Source: Calocera cornea HHB12733
Taxonomy: Eukaryota > Basidiomycota > Dacrymycetes > Dacrymycetales > Dacrymycetaceae
Direction of reading: 5' to 3'
DNA: 64,000 nucleotides
NCBI GenBank assembly: GCA_001632435.1
Contig: KV423948.1
Coordinates: forward strand, 62,001 to 126,000
In this document: positions 11,390 to 22,375 of the stretch, piece after piece
How the letters are laid out: each line of letters opens with the position of its first letter
How positions within the stretch are numbered: the stretch's first letter is position 1
Translations under genes and position numbers: made by a program
Notes under the pieces: model-generated
What the model saw: only the letters and a program-made list of their open reading frames with translations
Told to the model about the DNA's origin: nothing
The model's database searches: none

Positions 11390-11690
11390 ATAGTACGTCT
11401 TCGCCCAGCCGCATACAGCTGGCCTCCAGCACCGCGGCGTCCTCCGCGCTAAACGCGCGCAGCCCGTCGTCGTCTGTGAACGGGCACGATGATCTCGCAG
11501 ATGTGGCCATCCCCGAGAGTGCGCCGTATTCGAAGAACGCGCGTGCCTTGTGGATGGTGCAGATCGACAGGAGTGATAGCGAACACTGTCCAGGCGCGTT
11601 CTGCAGCGCGAGAACGGCGGAGTCTCCCAGAAGCGCCTTGACGAGCCATGCGGAAGATACGGCGTGACACATACGTCATCAACACACGTC
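11390..11690 (-). pseudogene. Dead fragment of TAP-like alpha/beta hydrolase
   Basis: On the minus strand, SSAWLVKALLGDSAVLALQ matches SSARLVKDLLGESAILVLQ of the intact hydrolase ending at 19655, and the similarity runs on through the C-terminal FSAEDAAVLEA (YSAEERARLEA in the intact gene). The catalytic histidine motif GPGHGT is APGQCS here, so the His is lost. A one-base deletion just before SSAWLV breaks the frame from the preceding VTP. Upstream domains are missing. It is non-functional, more diverged than the copy at 8510-8858, and lies 5' of the chimeric gene on the same strand. Confidence 0.8.
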
Positions 11691-12026
11691 TCTTTCTAAA
11701 CGCCTTCGCTGCCGCATCCCGAGTGCAATACATAACGGTCAGATTGTGCCACGTGGCGAATGCATTGATGCTCGCGGCCTCCAGAGGCGCCGAATGGCTC
11801 CTCGGAAACCCCAACCCTGACGTCCACCATTATTGCTATACCTGTTCGTTGTGTTTTCGGCTCCACCTATTGAGCAGGACACGCCGAGTTCCAACTCTCG
11901 AGCTGCTTGACTACTCCAACGCGCTCTGAACCTCATTGGACGTCCATCTACTGCCGTTGTTCCATCCCCGCTCCCTGCTTGCTTCTCAATTCTTGCCTCC
12001 GCTCGCTCAGGCTCCGGCAGCTTACG
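11691..12026. other. Intergenic, promoter of the aldo/keto reductase
   Basis: About 335 bp with no further gene seen. Confidence 0.5.
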
Positions 12027-13420
12027 ATGAACGCGACCCAGCCCCAAGTAACATACCACCGCCTCGGCCGGAGCGGGCTGCACGTCTCCTGGCCCATACT
12101 GGGCATGATGGCCTTTGGCAGCTCGGAATGGGCCGTTCGTACCCTGCCTCCCTGGCCCTCCTGCCGAGTCCTGGGCTTATCACTCGTGCACTAGGGGTGG
12201 GTGAAAGACGCCGACGAGGTCCGGCGCCGTCCTTTTCTCCGACTGCATGTGCAACATTGACGATGATGCTACTCTGTGCCAGGCGCTTCCAATTATCAAG
12301 ATGGCCTGGGATAGGGGCGTCAACACGTTCGACACGGCCAATGTGTACTCGCAGGGCGAGTCGGAGCGCGTGCTTGCAAAGTTTCTCAGGACGGTGCGTC
12401 ATTCCCGATCCCGTCCTCTGCTCCTGCTGCTCTTGCTCGCTCGTCCATCCTGCATAAAGCACCGTGCTGACCCGGAGCGCTGCACATGGATGCATAGTAC
12501 TCGATCCCCCGGTCCCGCGTGCTCATCCTCACCAAATGCCACCGGCTGGTCGCGGCCTCCCCGAGCGTCGCGCCCCCCGACGCGCGCCAGCTGATGCCGC
12601 ACCGGGACTACCAGAACCAGTACGGCCTGTCGCGCGCGGCGATCTTCAGCGCGGTCGCCGCCTCGCTCGCGCGGCTCGAGACGGGGTACATCGACCTGCT
12701 GCAGATCCACCGGTACGACCCTGACACGCCGGCGGAGGAGACGATGGGCGCGCTGCACGAGCTGGTGGTGGCGGGCAAGGTGCGCTACCTCGGCGCGTGC
12801 ACGATGCTCACCTGGCAGCTGGCAGCGTACCAGCGCGCGGCGGTGCGCAACGGGTGGACCGCGTTCGTGAGCATGCAGAGCAACTGGAGCCTCCTGGCGC
12901 GGGAGGACGAGCGGGAGCTGGTGGGGTACTGCGCGCACGCGGGGATCGGCTTGATCCCCTGGGGGCCGCTGCAGAGCGGGCTGCTGGCGCGGCCCGTGGG
13001 CGCGGAGAGCGAACGGACGCGGAAGACGGTGAACATGTTCACGAGCTTCGAGACGAGCGAGGAGGACCGGGCGGTCATACAGCGGGTGCAGGAGGTCGCG
13101 CGGCAGAAGGGAGCGGGGTGGAGCATGAGCCAGGTCGCCCTCGCCTGGCTCAGGCCGCGCATCGTCAGCCCCGTCATAGGCATCTCGTCGGTAGGCTGCT
13201 GCTCTGTGTCGTTGGCGGGCTTGCGGGCGCCACTGACGCGCGCCCGCCGTAGGAGGAGAGGCTCGAGCAGGCGTTGCTGGGCGACAAGGAGCTGACCGAG
13301 GAGGAGAGGAGGTACCTTGAGGAACCGTGCGTTACTCGTTGTTTCCGTGCTGCTTCGGAGGGACGGAAGGCTGATGCTGTTGGTAGGTATGTGCCGAAGC
13401 AGCTTGCGCGGCTGACGTGA
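12027..13420 (+). CDS. Aldo/keto reductase
   Basis: NADPH-dependent oxidoreductase of the AKR superfamily, 347 aa, cytosolic (no signal peptide). Exons 12027-12134, 12195-12218, 12283-12393, 12498-13190, 13253-13326 and 13387-13420; exon 2 is a 24-nt micro-exon encoding GWVKDADE, needed to join FGSSEWA to ALPIIK. The start is [18 protein letters not shown], the typical AKR N-terminus. The catalytic tetrad is visible: Asp61 and Tyr66 in [10 protein letters not shown], Lys94 in LILTKCH, His152 in DLLQIHRYD. The closing [13 protein letters not shown] helix ([10 protein letters not shown]) and SPVIGISS form the NADP-binding end. It resembles the fungal alcohol-dehydrogenase-like AKRs of the YakC/AAD type; substrate unknown. 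Confidence 0.88.
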
Positions 13421-14187
13421 GGTGGGGCGAGGGGATGCATGGACTGTATACGGTTCCGTACTGTACTGTTGACGCAGCGAGGGCAGATGAGAGATCACGA
13501 GGGGACATGGTGAGGTGTTTGGGGAAAGTTGGGTAGAGAAGTCAATGTGAATAGAACAACAATAGCCGCGGGGCGGCAGTTGTCGGGAAACAATAAGCAG
13601 CCTCCGTTGCGGACAATGATGCTGTGCATGCACCTGTTGATGCATTGCCAGCCTTCGCATGAGCAGACGCGGACGCTGCCGCACGGGCTGGCCGATCACT
13701 GGCTGTGCCCCGGCCAAAGCAGTACAGACCTGTTCATCATGGTGCGACTTTGCTCGGAATGAAGCGGACCCTTCGGTGGGCAATGGATAGTAGTACCTTG
13801 GTTGGAACGCGTCGCAGCAAGCGCTTGCCCGGGCGATCGTCCCGTCATATGCTCAATATCCCGGTGAGTAAGGAGCGAAGGTTGCAGGAATGAAAGGCCG
13901 GGGGTCCCTTGGCGTGTGACGCAGCGCTTCCCTCGGCGGCTTGGTGGATGTCGCACGTGGGTGGCTGAGCCGCGGTTGAAAAGGGTCCGGTGGGACATTG
14001 CTCCCTTTGTGGATGGATTGGCTGCACTAACCTTACTACTACTACTAGTACTGCGTTTGTCTACGGCGGCTGCGTGTATGCACTGTCCTCACTCACGCTC
14101 CTTGCCCGCCTAGCTGAGCGCGTCTGCCCACCATAGCTCCCTACGCCCCCCTCCCGCAGCATCTCCCGCCCTCGCCCTCCCCGCGCC

Positions 14188-14243
<56 letters not shown>

Positions 14244-14369
14244 CGCCACTCCCGCCCCGCATCCCCCGCCTCACCCCCGTCCACCGCATCCTCCCCGCCC
14301 ACCAGCACAACCACCCCAACGGCCACCTACAGGAAGCCGCGCCTCCCCCTCCCGCCCTCGGCCCGCAGC
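13421..14369. other. Intergenic with homopolymer tract
   Basis: About 950 bp without a supported gene. It holds a short TAC/CTA repeat near 14034-14047 and the long poly-C run described separately. The Gly-rich reading frames on the minus strand are products of that run. Confidence 0.6.
14189..14242. repeat. 54-nt poly-C homopolymer
   Basis: Uninterrupted run of 54 C on the + strand, ending 127 bp before the ATG of the glycosyltransferase and set in a C-rich, G-poor region. It could form i-motif or G-quadruplex structures. Its true length is uncertain because such runs are hard to sequence and assemble. Confidence 0.9.
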
Positions 14370-16453
14370 ATGCTCCGCTCACTCATCTACCCACCCACCA
14401 GGCGCGAGCTCGTCCTCCTCCTCTCCTTCATCCTCCTCCTCCTCCTCGTCATACAGCCAGACGTAACAAGCCACCTCTCAGAGTATCGCGCCTACCTCCC
14501 CCTCCCCATCCCCGACCTCGCACCACACCCGTCACCTAGCCCCCATGTCCGGCCCCCGCTCTCCTCAGGCGAAGACGGCATGGAGGGCGTCGAGCTCGAC
14601 TGGGACGGAATCCCCGACATGGAGGAGCTCATCGACGAGGCCGCCCAGGAGGCCAGCGAGCTGGGCGACGAGGACGACGAGCTGCCAAAGCAAAAGGTCG
14701 AGCAGAATGACCTGCTCACAATGTTCGGCCCGCAGCGCGAGCCGTACGCGGCCGATGTGAGGGAGTACTGGCAGAACGGCAAGATAAAGGCGAGCAACGT
14801 CGTCAGCCACGCGCCCGGTGAGTCCCTCTCGATTTGTGGATGCGGTAGGGGCTGACCAGACGCAGGGTTCACCATCTTTGAGAACCTGTACTTCCTCAAC
14901 GGCACCGCCTACCTCGTCTCCTCCGACCCTGAGTCCTTCCCCGCGCGCAACCTCATCACCGGCTCCGGCTTCGGCATCTACAACTCGCCCGAGGAGGTGG
15001 CCGCCCGCGAGCCGACAGACAAGGACATGCAGATCATCTCGCCGCAGCGCGCGCGCGAGCTCTTCGCCGACGCGGCCGTGCGCCTGCACGGCACCTCCTG
15101 GTGGACGAACGACCCGGCGCAGTTCATCGCGCACTACTACCACTTCTCCGCCGAGCTCATGTTCGGCCTCTGGCGGACCTACGCCTCGCTCGACCCGAGC
15201 ATCACCCCGCTCGGCCAGACCCGCCTGCCCGCCCCGCGCCGCTGGCTCTTCCCGCACGTGCCGGCCGACAAGTGGCGCGACTACGCGTCGATGAACCAGT
15301 ACGTGCTCTTTGCGAGCTTCCCCAGCACCCAGCTCCTCTTCCAGCAAGACATCGCCGACATGGCCGACACGTCCAAGGTCTACGTCCTCGAGCGCGTCGT
15401 CTACTCCGACCGCTCAGCCGCGATCCGGGGCGAGGGCTGGCTCCCAAAACAACGCATGGCCGCCCTGGCCTTCTCCCACGAGAGCGTGCGCAACTGGTGG
15501 GCCCCCATCCGCTCCAACGTCGTCCGCTTCGCAGGCGGAGACCTGAACCCGTTCATGCGCCCGCACCCGCCCCCGCCGGCCCCCGGCCAGCCACCGCCCG
15601 TCAACGACCAGCCGGAGGACAAGCCCGTGATCACATACGTCAGCCGGCAGACCTGGGGCCGCCGCATGCTCCTCCAGGACGACCATGATCGGTTCGTCGC
15701 TGCGCTCGGCAGGCTCAGCGAGATGTATGGGTACGAGGTGAACGTGGTTAATATGGACAAGTTGACCCGGGACGAGCAGATTAAGCTTGCGGGGAGGACG
15801 ACGGTGCGTTTTGCTCTTCTTCCGCCTGCTTTTCCTTCTCTTCCCTCGCCGCTTGCCTGCGTGCCTGCGTGCCTGCTTGTCGTGTCTCCTTCACCCTGTT
15901 CCATGCTCTCTGCACTATGCTCCCTGTTCCCTATCCTCTGGCCCCTGCTCCCTGTCCACAGTGCTGACTTTATTCCCCACCCCAGATAATGTGCGGCGTG
16001 CACGGGAACGGCCTGACCTCCCTCCTCTGGATGAAGCCGACGCCCCGGACGACAGTCATGGAGTTCTTCATGCCCCAGGGCTGGGCCTTCGACTACCAGT
16101 GGACGGCCAGTGCGCTCGGGATGACGCACTATGGTTGGTGGAACGACACATATGTTACGGGGCCTGGGATCCCGACGCACAGTGAGTGTCTTTCCTGGGC
16201 CACATCTTCCTACCGCGCATCTTGCTGCCTGGGGGTATCGGACCTTGCACCCCAATCCCCTCCCCTCCCCTCTCCCCATCCGAGAAGAACACATGCTGAT
16301 CCTCTGCGTGTGCGTATAGCGAACTACGTCGACGGATTCCAGGGGAACGAGATCCCGCTCGATGGGGAAGCGGTTGCGCGCGCGATCCACGAGAGGCTGC
16401 AGCTCCCACTCGACTCGCCCGCCCCGCCCCCGGGCTCGGGGCCACAACAATGA
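14370..16453 (+). CDS. Glycosyltransferase family 61-like type II membrane protein
   Basis: Predicted 571 aa Golgi/ER-type glycosyltransferase; exons 14370-14817, 14866-15803, 15986-16181 and 16320-16453. An N-terminal signal-anchor (about residues 14-32, LVLLLSFILLLLLV) is followed by an acidic stem (to about 130) and a lumenal domain. The C-terminal part has the GT61/DUF563 hallmark VHGNGLTSLLWM, preceded by PVITYVSRQTWGRR and followed by TVMEFFMPQGWAFDY, the usual order in that family. Known GT61 members add xylose, arabinose or GlcNAc to glycans; the donor and acceptor here are unknown. A Pro-rich insertion lies at about residues 400-420. The last 20 residues are Pro-rich and variable. 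No cluster of carbohydrate genes surrounds it. Confidence 0.75.
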
Positions 16454-17258
16454 TCGGCCCTCCGCAGGTGCCTGATCTATTGCGTGTATCCCTGACCCGA
16501 CTCGTGCCACCGCACCGCTTCGCTGTCCGGTTGCGCGTGTTGTGCCGCTGGCAGCAAGGCGGGGAGGCGATGTGGTTATGCTTCGCCACGCGTTCGACAC
16601 GCCCTGGCGAGGACTTGTATCAATACCTCTAAACTAACAGTACCAGTATCATATCTCCGCGCACTCTTTCCCATTCCCATTCCCATTCCCATCCCGCCTT
16701 CCCTTCCCCGCCGCTTCTCTTCATACTTCTGATCATTCAACTTCGTCGCACCGACCACCCGCTGCCACGCCGTCCCTCCCGTTCGTTTTGCTTACGAGCT
16801 TCTGGCTCCGGCCCTTGTCCGCTTTTTGATTCACCTTGAAGAGAGAGAGGATGTCTTATTAATGCTTTGCTTGTGCATCTGGCGGCCTGGGGCAGGATCG
16901 TAGATGTGGAGGACCTGGTGGGCGGAGTGGGAGTGAGTTGGTAGAGGACGAGGGCTGGAGACAAAGCGCGCATACATCCTTGGTTCGACATCATCCCACG
17001 CAGCGATACAGTGCATTCTCCCGGTGGGGAATCTCGAAATAGATACAGTACCCGCATGCGGGTTGTTCATTGAAACAGCACGTGACGGCATTGTGCAGTT
17101 CACGCACCACACCGTCGCCCCGCCCCCGCAGCTCCGCAGTGGCTTCCCAGCACACGGGCATGTATGTCCCCGCCCCATCCGCATCGCCATCCTCCTCTAT
17201 CGCCAGCACCCCGTCCCCCCCTCCCTCCCCCCCGCAGCAGCATCTCCCAGCCTAGCCA
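16454..17258. other. Intergenic
   Basis: About 800 bp, pyrimidine-rich in parts, containing a short hexamer repeat. No gene seen. Confidence 0.55.
16669..16692 (+). repeat. (TCCCAT)4 microsatellite
   Basis: Four tandem TCCCAT units. Confidence 0.8.
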
Positions 17259-19655
17259 ATGGGCCGACCGCGCCAGGCGATACTGGACGCGGCGCACGCG
17301 CGGGCACGGGCGCGCGCCGCGCAGGAGGAGGAGGGCGCGCGCTGGGCCAACCTCGGGCAAGGCGCGCTCACGGCCCTGGCGTGCTGTCTGCTGCTCGCTG
17401 TGGCGTATCTGCGGACGTTGCCGTTTTGTGTGTTCCCTTTGTGTGGGAGGGGGAGGGACGGGCTCGGTTTCGGGCTCGGGTTGGTGGTTGATGTGAGTGA
17501 GAGTGGGAGTGGGGGAGGGCAAGGGAAGACAACAACGGAGGACTGGAGGTCGTTGCCGGTCGGGACGGTCAGGTGGTGGACTTGCGGCAGCGCGGGGCAG
17601 AGCCCGAGGCCACAGTGCGGGTTCGTCATGTATGCTTTGCCATTATTCTCTCAATTCCAGAGCGATCGCGGGCTCATGCACAGGCGCATGGTAGCGTGCC
17701 GACGGACTATCACGACCCGTCAGCGGGGACGACCAAGGTCGCTCTGGCGCGGGCGAACGCAACGGCCAGCCCGAGAAAGGGCATCGTCATCTTTGGTGCT
17801 GGTGCGTCCCCCTCCTGCGAGGCATTCGGTCTGGAGGGGACTGATGGGAATGGTTAGGCGGACCGGGGGGCGCCGGAGGGTTGATGGTGTCCATGGGCGC
17901 GGGGACACAGATCCAGCAAACCGTCACCGGGGAGCACTACGATATTGTGGGAATCGACCCGAGGGGGATCGGGGATACCGAGTGCGCCGCCCGACATGTT
18001 AGGAGCCAAGGCGCGCAGCTGAGATGCGAAACAGGCCGAAAACACAGTGCCTCCCGCCGGGGCAAAACAACGCGCTGAAAGCGCACACCGTGCTGGAGCG
18101 GAACTTTGACTACTCCTCTCGCGCTGTTCCCGAGGAGCTGCGTGCCAGCCTCCTCCGGCAGCAGGAGGAGATGGATGCGCTGGTGCAGGTCCAGTACCGG
18201 ATGTGCGCAGTGAACATGGGCAAGAAGGTGCGGTATATGGGAACCACGACTGTGGTGCGGGACATCGAGTTCGTGACGAGGGTGCTGGAGGGGGGGGAGG
18301 CGTTGATGTGAGTGGGTTGCTGCTATATATGTGGGGCCGAGCTGACGCGAGGATAGTAATTATTACGGAGGGTCATATGGGTCGATTATTGGGCAGTATT
18401 TGGTCAACATGTGGGGCACTGACTCGTTGGCCGTGCCGACTGGTACTGAACAGGTCTGCAGGTTCCCGGATCGGCTCGGAAAGGTGGCAATAGAGGGAAT
18501 CGTGGATGGTGTCTCCTGGGCTAGTACGTACCTCCAGCCGCGTATCTCGGTCGGCACTCAACGCGACCGAGCAGACCAGCCCATGTACAAGTCCTATCGT
18601 CAATGGATGTCATCTACAGAAGACGCGTACGACTGGTTCGTACACGAATGTGCCAAAGTCAGTCTGCCGGCCCATATTGCGCACCGCTGCTGATACGGCG
18701 TAGGCTGGTCCTGGGACATGCGAGCTCGCGACGTCGGACAACGAGGATCCGGCCCGGATCAGGGCGCGTATCGAGAAGTTGTTTGATGACTTGTATGAGC
18801 GACCGCTGCCGGTTGCTACTAAGCGGTTCTGGGGAGTCGTTACGTCAGGGATGGCAAGGGGTATGGTCTCACACCGCGATCGCCTGCAAAGCACTCATCG
18901 TCTACAGCCCTCCTGTTCCGCATGCTGCAAATGCCGACCATCTGGCCGACCATTGCCGTCTCTCTCGCCCAAGCGATGCGCGGCGATGGACAAGCCGTGC
19001 TGATGCTCGACTCGGTCTTCAGCGGGTACCGCGACCTCGAGCGACAAGCCGTCTCGTGCAACGACGCGCCCAAGCCGCCCCTGTACGAACCGCCGACGAA
19101 CGGGCAGCTCGTGGACGAGATACTGGGTATTGCCAAGGACGTCACCGGGTTCGCGTTCAGCATACTGACGGCAGAACCCGATGCGAGCTGCCATTATTGG
19201 CCTTTTTTTCCGCCGGAGAGATTTACGGGGCCATGGAACCATACGCTCAGAAACCCGATTCTTGTCATGAGCAATACCGTGCGGCGTCTCTACCATTCCC
19301 TGGTGCTTGTGCTGAACTACTGTACCAGGCGGATCCCGTAACGCCTATATCCAGCGCTCGTCTGGTAAAGGACCTCCTTGGCGAGTCCGCAATCCTCGTC
19401 CTGCAGCACGGCCCCGGTCACGGGACGACGTCCGTCCCAACTTCCTGTACCATGAACAAGTCGCGCGCATACTTCACCGATGGCACACTGCCAAAAGACG
19501 GGCATACATGCGAGCTCGAGTATTCGCTCTTCCCCGACAGCGGGCGGCGGTATCTTGAGGCATATAGCGCGGAAGAACGGGCCCGGCTCGAGGCGGCCGA
19601 AAAATTGTATCTAGCCATGAGGGGTGTGGATCTGTCTCGTCTATCATCCATGTAG
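17259..19655 (+). CDS. TAP1: alpha/beta hydrolase with TAP-like C-terminal domain (peptidase S33 type)
   Basis: Predicted 642 aa, ten exons: 17259-17629, 17695-17801, 17858-17981, 18035-18307, 18357-18410, 18462-18523, 18575-18657, 18704-18860, 18908-19278, 19329-19655. A hydrophobic segment (about 38-52, LTALACCLLLAVAYL) acts as signal peptide or anchor, so the enzyme faces the secretory lumen. Hydrolase features in order: CGF.IVPTDYHDPSAGT, oxyanion FGAGGPGGAGG, VGIDPRGIGDT, nucleophile Ser298 in YYGGSYGS, Asp536 in NTADPVTP, His565 in GPGHGT. This is the layout of bacterial and fungal tripeptidyl-aminopeptidase-like hydrolases; substrate is likely a peptide, ester or amide but unproven. 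Residues about 60-95 are a low-complexity Gly/Ser linker that might hide an intron. A broken tandem copy follows. Confidence 0.82.
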
Positions 19656-19889
19656 CATAGTTATCGGCATGTACAGTTTTAGAAGGATGTACAATCTTGT
19701 ATCGGTGTCGAGAATAGAACGACGTTGCACGTGATTGCGAACCCGCCTGGACGCGTTGAGCCATATGGTCTTTCCCGCACTGAATACAGGCTGATATCGA
19801 CCGGGATGCCTGCTCCGCTTCGGGCAATGCTGGCCTGGGTCTCTCCTGGCCATCTCCCTGTACGACTACCTGAAGAAGGATAGACGACA

Positions 19890-22067
19890 ATGGGAAGACC
19901 GGAACTCCCTATACTGGGTGAAACCGTCCTCGTTGTTGATAGCGGCTCGGAGAACCGGCCTCGCACAACACGCATGGTGCTTAAAGCGCTCGCCTGCTGC
20001 CTCCTACTCGGCGTCACCTTTCGACAGTTATCATTCCCATCCCACCTCAAAGCGTACACCACGGATGTTGCGACTCCTTTACATGAGAGCGGCAAGGTTG
20101 GTACTGCGGACGACTGGCGAACTCTACCCGTCGGAACAGTGCGTTGGCGCCTATGTGGGCCCGGGCCAGAGATAGCAGAGTGCGGTTTCATCATGTGCGT
20201 GCCTTCCGCCTATCTGAGAGACAAGTACAAGGGCTCACAGTCCAGCAGTGTACCGACGGACTATCATGATCCCTCTGCGGGGACGACCAAGATCGCCCTC
20301 GGGCGCGTGAACGCTACAGCCAGCCCGAGGAAGGGGATGGTTATCTTCGGCGCCGGAGGGCCGGGCGGAGCAGGCGGGTAGAGGGTGATCACAGAGGGCA
20401 GGTCTATGCAGGATGGCGTGACGGGGGAGCATTTCGATATCGTTGGGATCGATCCGAGGGGCATTGGGGATACCGAGTGCGCTTTGGTCCTCTGTAATCT
20501 TTCAAATCAAGACTAACTCACGACCCAGGCCACACACCCAATGCCTTCCCGTCGGACAAAACAGCATCCTGAAGAAACACACCGTCCTGGAGCAGGGATT
20601 CGACTACTCCTCGACCGCTCCCCTGCCCGAGCTGCGCGCCGGTCTCCTCCGACAGCAGAAGGAGATGGACGCGCTGGTCGAGACTGAGTACCGGATGTGC
20701 GGGGTACGGCTAGGGCAGACGGTTCGATATATGGGTACGACTACCGTTATAAGGGATATCGCGTTCATCACGGATGTGCTGGAGGGGAAGGGGTCGCTCA
20801 TGTGAGTGTGCTATAGGGCATTTTGGGATGACGCTGATGCTGGGGTAGCAACTACTACGGTGGGTCCTATGGCTCCATAATCGGCCAGTATCTGGTCAGC
20901 ATGTGCGTATCTCTTTCCCAAGATGTTGCTTTCGTCTTATGTTACCTAGGTTCCCTGACCGCGTGGGGAGAGTCGCCATCGAGGGCATCGTCGACGTTGT
21001 GGCATGGGCCAGTGGGTATATTCCGCGTCATCCAGCTACATATTCTAACAGGGCCTGCAGACCAACCGATGTACAAATCCTACCGGCAATGGCTCTCATC
21101 CACTGAGGACGCGTACGACTGGTTCGTGACCGAGTGCGCCAAGGTTCGTCGATACGCGCCTGATCTCAGCCACACACACTGACTCGGTGAGCCAGAGCGG
21201 GCCGGAAGCCTGCGATCTTGCCAGAGATGAGGACGAATTGGATGCAAACAAGGTCCGGGATCGCATCGAGGGGCTGTTTGACTCGCTGTACGAGCGCCCT
21301 ATGACTGTTGCGACCTCGGACACGTGGGGCATATTCACCTCGGGAATGGCAAGAGGTATTTTGTTAACAATTTGACTCGCGTACTTTCAGGTTTCCTAAC
21401 GTCGTACCACAGCGTTCTTCTTCCGCACATTGCAGCGGCCATTGACATGGCCAGCCGCCGCGACTGCCCTGTCGGCAGCGGTTAACGGCGACGCGCACCC
21501 ACTCCTCGTCCTGCACAACGAGATGAACGCTGGCTACCGGGATCTGGAACGCCAGGCCGTCTCATGCAACGACGCGCCCAAGCCGCCTTTGTACGAGCCG
21601 CCAACAAACGAGCAACTCGTGGACGAGATGCTGGCCGTGGCCACGGACGTGACCGGGCTCGCGTTCAGTGTGCTCACTACCGAGCCGGATGCGAGCTGCC
21701 ATTACTGGCCGGTGATACCGCCAGAGCGATTCACCGGCCCGTGGAACAATACACTCAGCAACCCGATTCTGGTGATGAGCAATACGGTGCGCTCCTTTTG
21801 CCTTCCGCATATAGGCGGCCCTGACGTCGCAAACAGGCCGATCCGGTGACGCCTATTGCAAGCGCGTATTTGCTCAAGGAACTTCTCGGCGACTCAGCTA
21901 TTCTGGTGCTGCAACACGGCCCTGGTCATGGCACAAAGTCGTTCCCGACGCTCTGCACCATCAACAAATCACGCGCATATTTCACCGATGGCACCTTGCC
22001 GGAAGATGGACACACGTGCGAAATCGATAAGCCTCTCTTTCCAGCTCGATTGCAAGCGATATCTTGA
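19890..22067 (+). pseudogene. TAP2: TAP-like hydrolase with in-frame stop and 3' frameshift
   Basis: Tandem paralogue of TAP1. Exons 19890-20194, 20249-20476, 20529-20801, 20849-20902, 20950-21011, 21061-21143, 21196-21355, 21413-21786 and 21837-22067 keep one frame and all catalytic motifs (YYGGSYGS, ADPVTP, GPGHGT). However, codon GGG after FGAGGPGGAGG is followed by TAG at 20379-20381, where TAP1 has TTG. Near the end, the TAP1-like RRYLE continues in another frame (CKRYLEYRSG, from about 22045), so the protein also stops early at 22065. The TAP1 intron inside GAG/GPGG is missing. A 24-nt GTAGAG...GGCAG segment over the stop could be removed in frame if spliced, but that is far below the intron sizes seen here. 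Most simply a recent pseudogene. Confidence 0.75.
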
Positions 22068-22375
22068 ATACCGGAGCGGGTTGGCAGCACTGAACCATGC
22101 GGCCTTGGGGATACGCCATCCATCACGGCCGTTCAGCTGGCGTGCGACATCCCAACAGAGATGCACGGAGAGCTCAGGAATACAGCTTCCATCGACATGT
22201 TTTGTAGTGGCATCGTCCTAGCGAATTCGCATGCATCCACCAATGAAAAGAAGACTGAATAAAATAAAGTCACTCCGGGTGCCATCAGAAAGCGCGCAGA
22301 CTGCAGCTGTGACTGTTCAGGGTCCGCTCCTCGCCATCCCTCATCCCCGACAATCATTGTCCTCCCCGCTCATGC
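22068..22375. other. Intergenic with residual TAP2 tail
   Basis: The first 80 bp are the frameshifted remainder of the TAP2 C-terminus; the rest holds the promoter of the next gene and nothing else recognisable. Confidence 0.5.

Noticed and set aside
14061..14382. Glycine-rich proteins on the minus strand
   Set aside because: They are translations of the poly-C run, with no splice or homology support.
17982..18060. Frame break after DPRGIGDTEC in TAP1
   Set aside because: Disappears when the intron donor is placed at GTGCGC (17982), giving DTEPKTQC in frame; TAP2 splices the same way.
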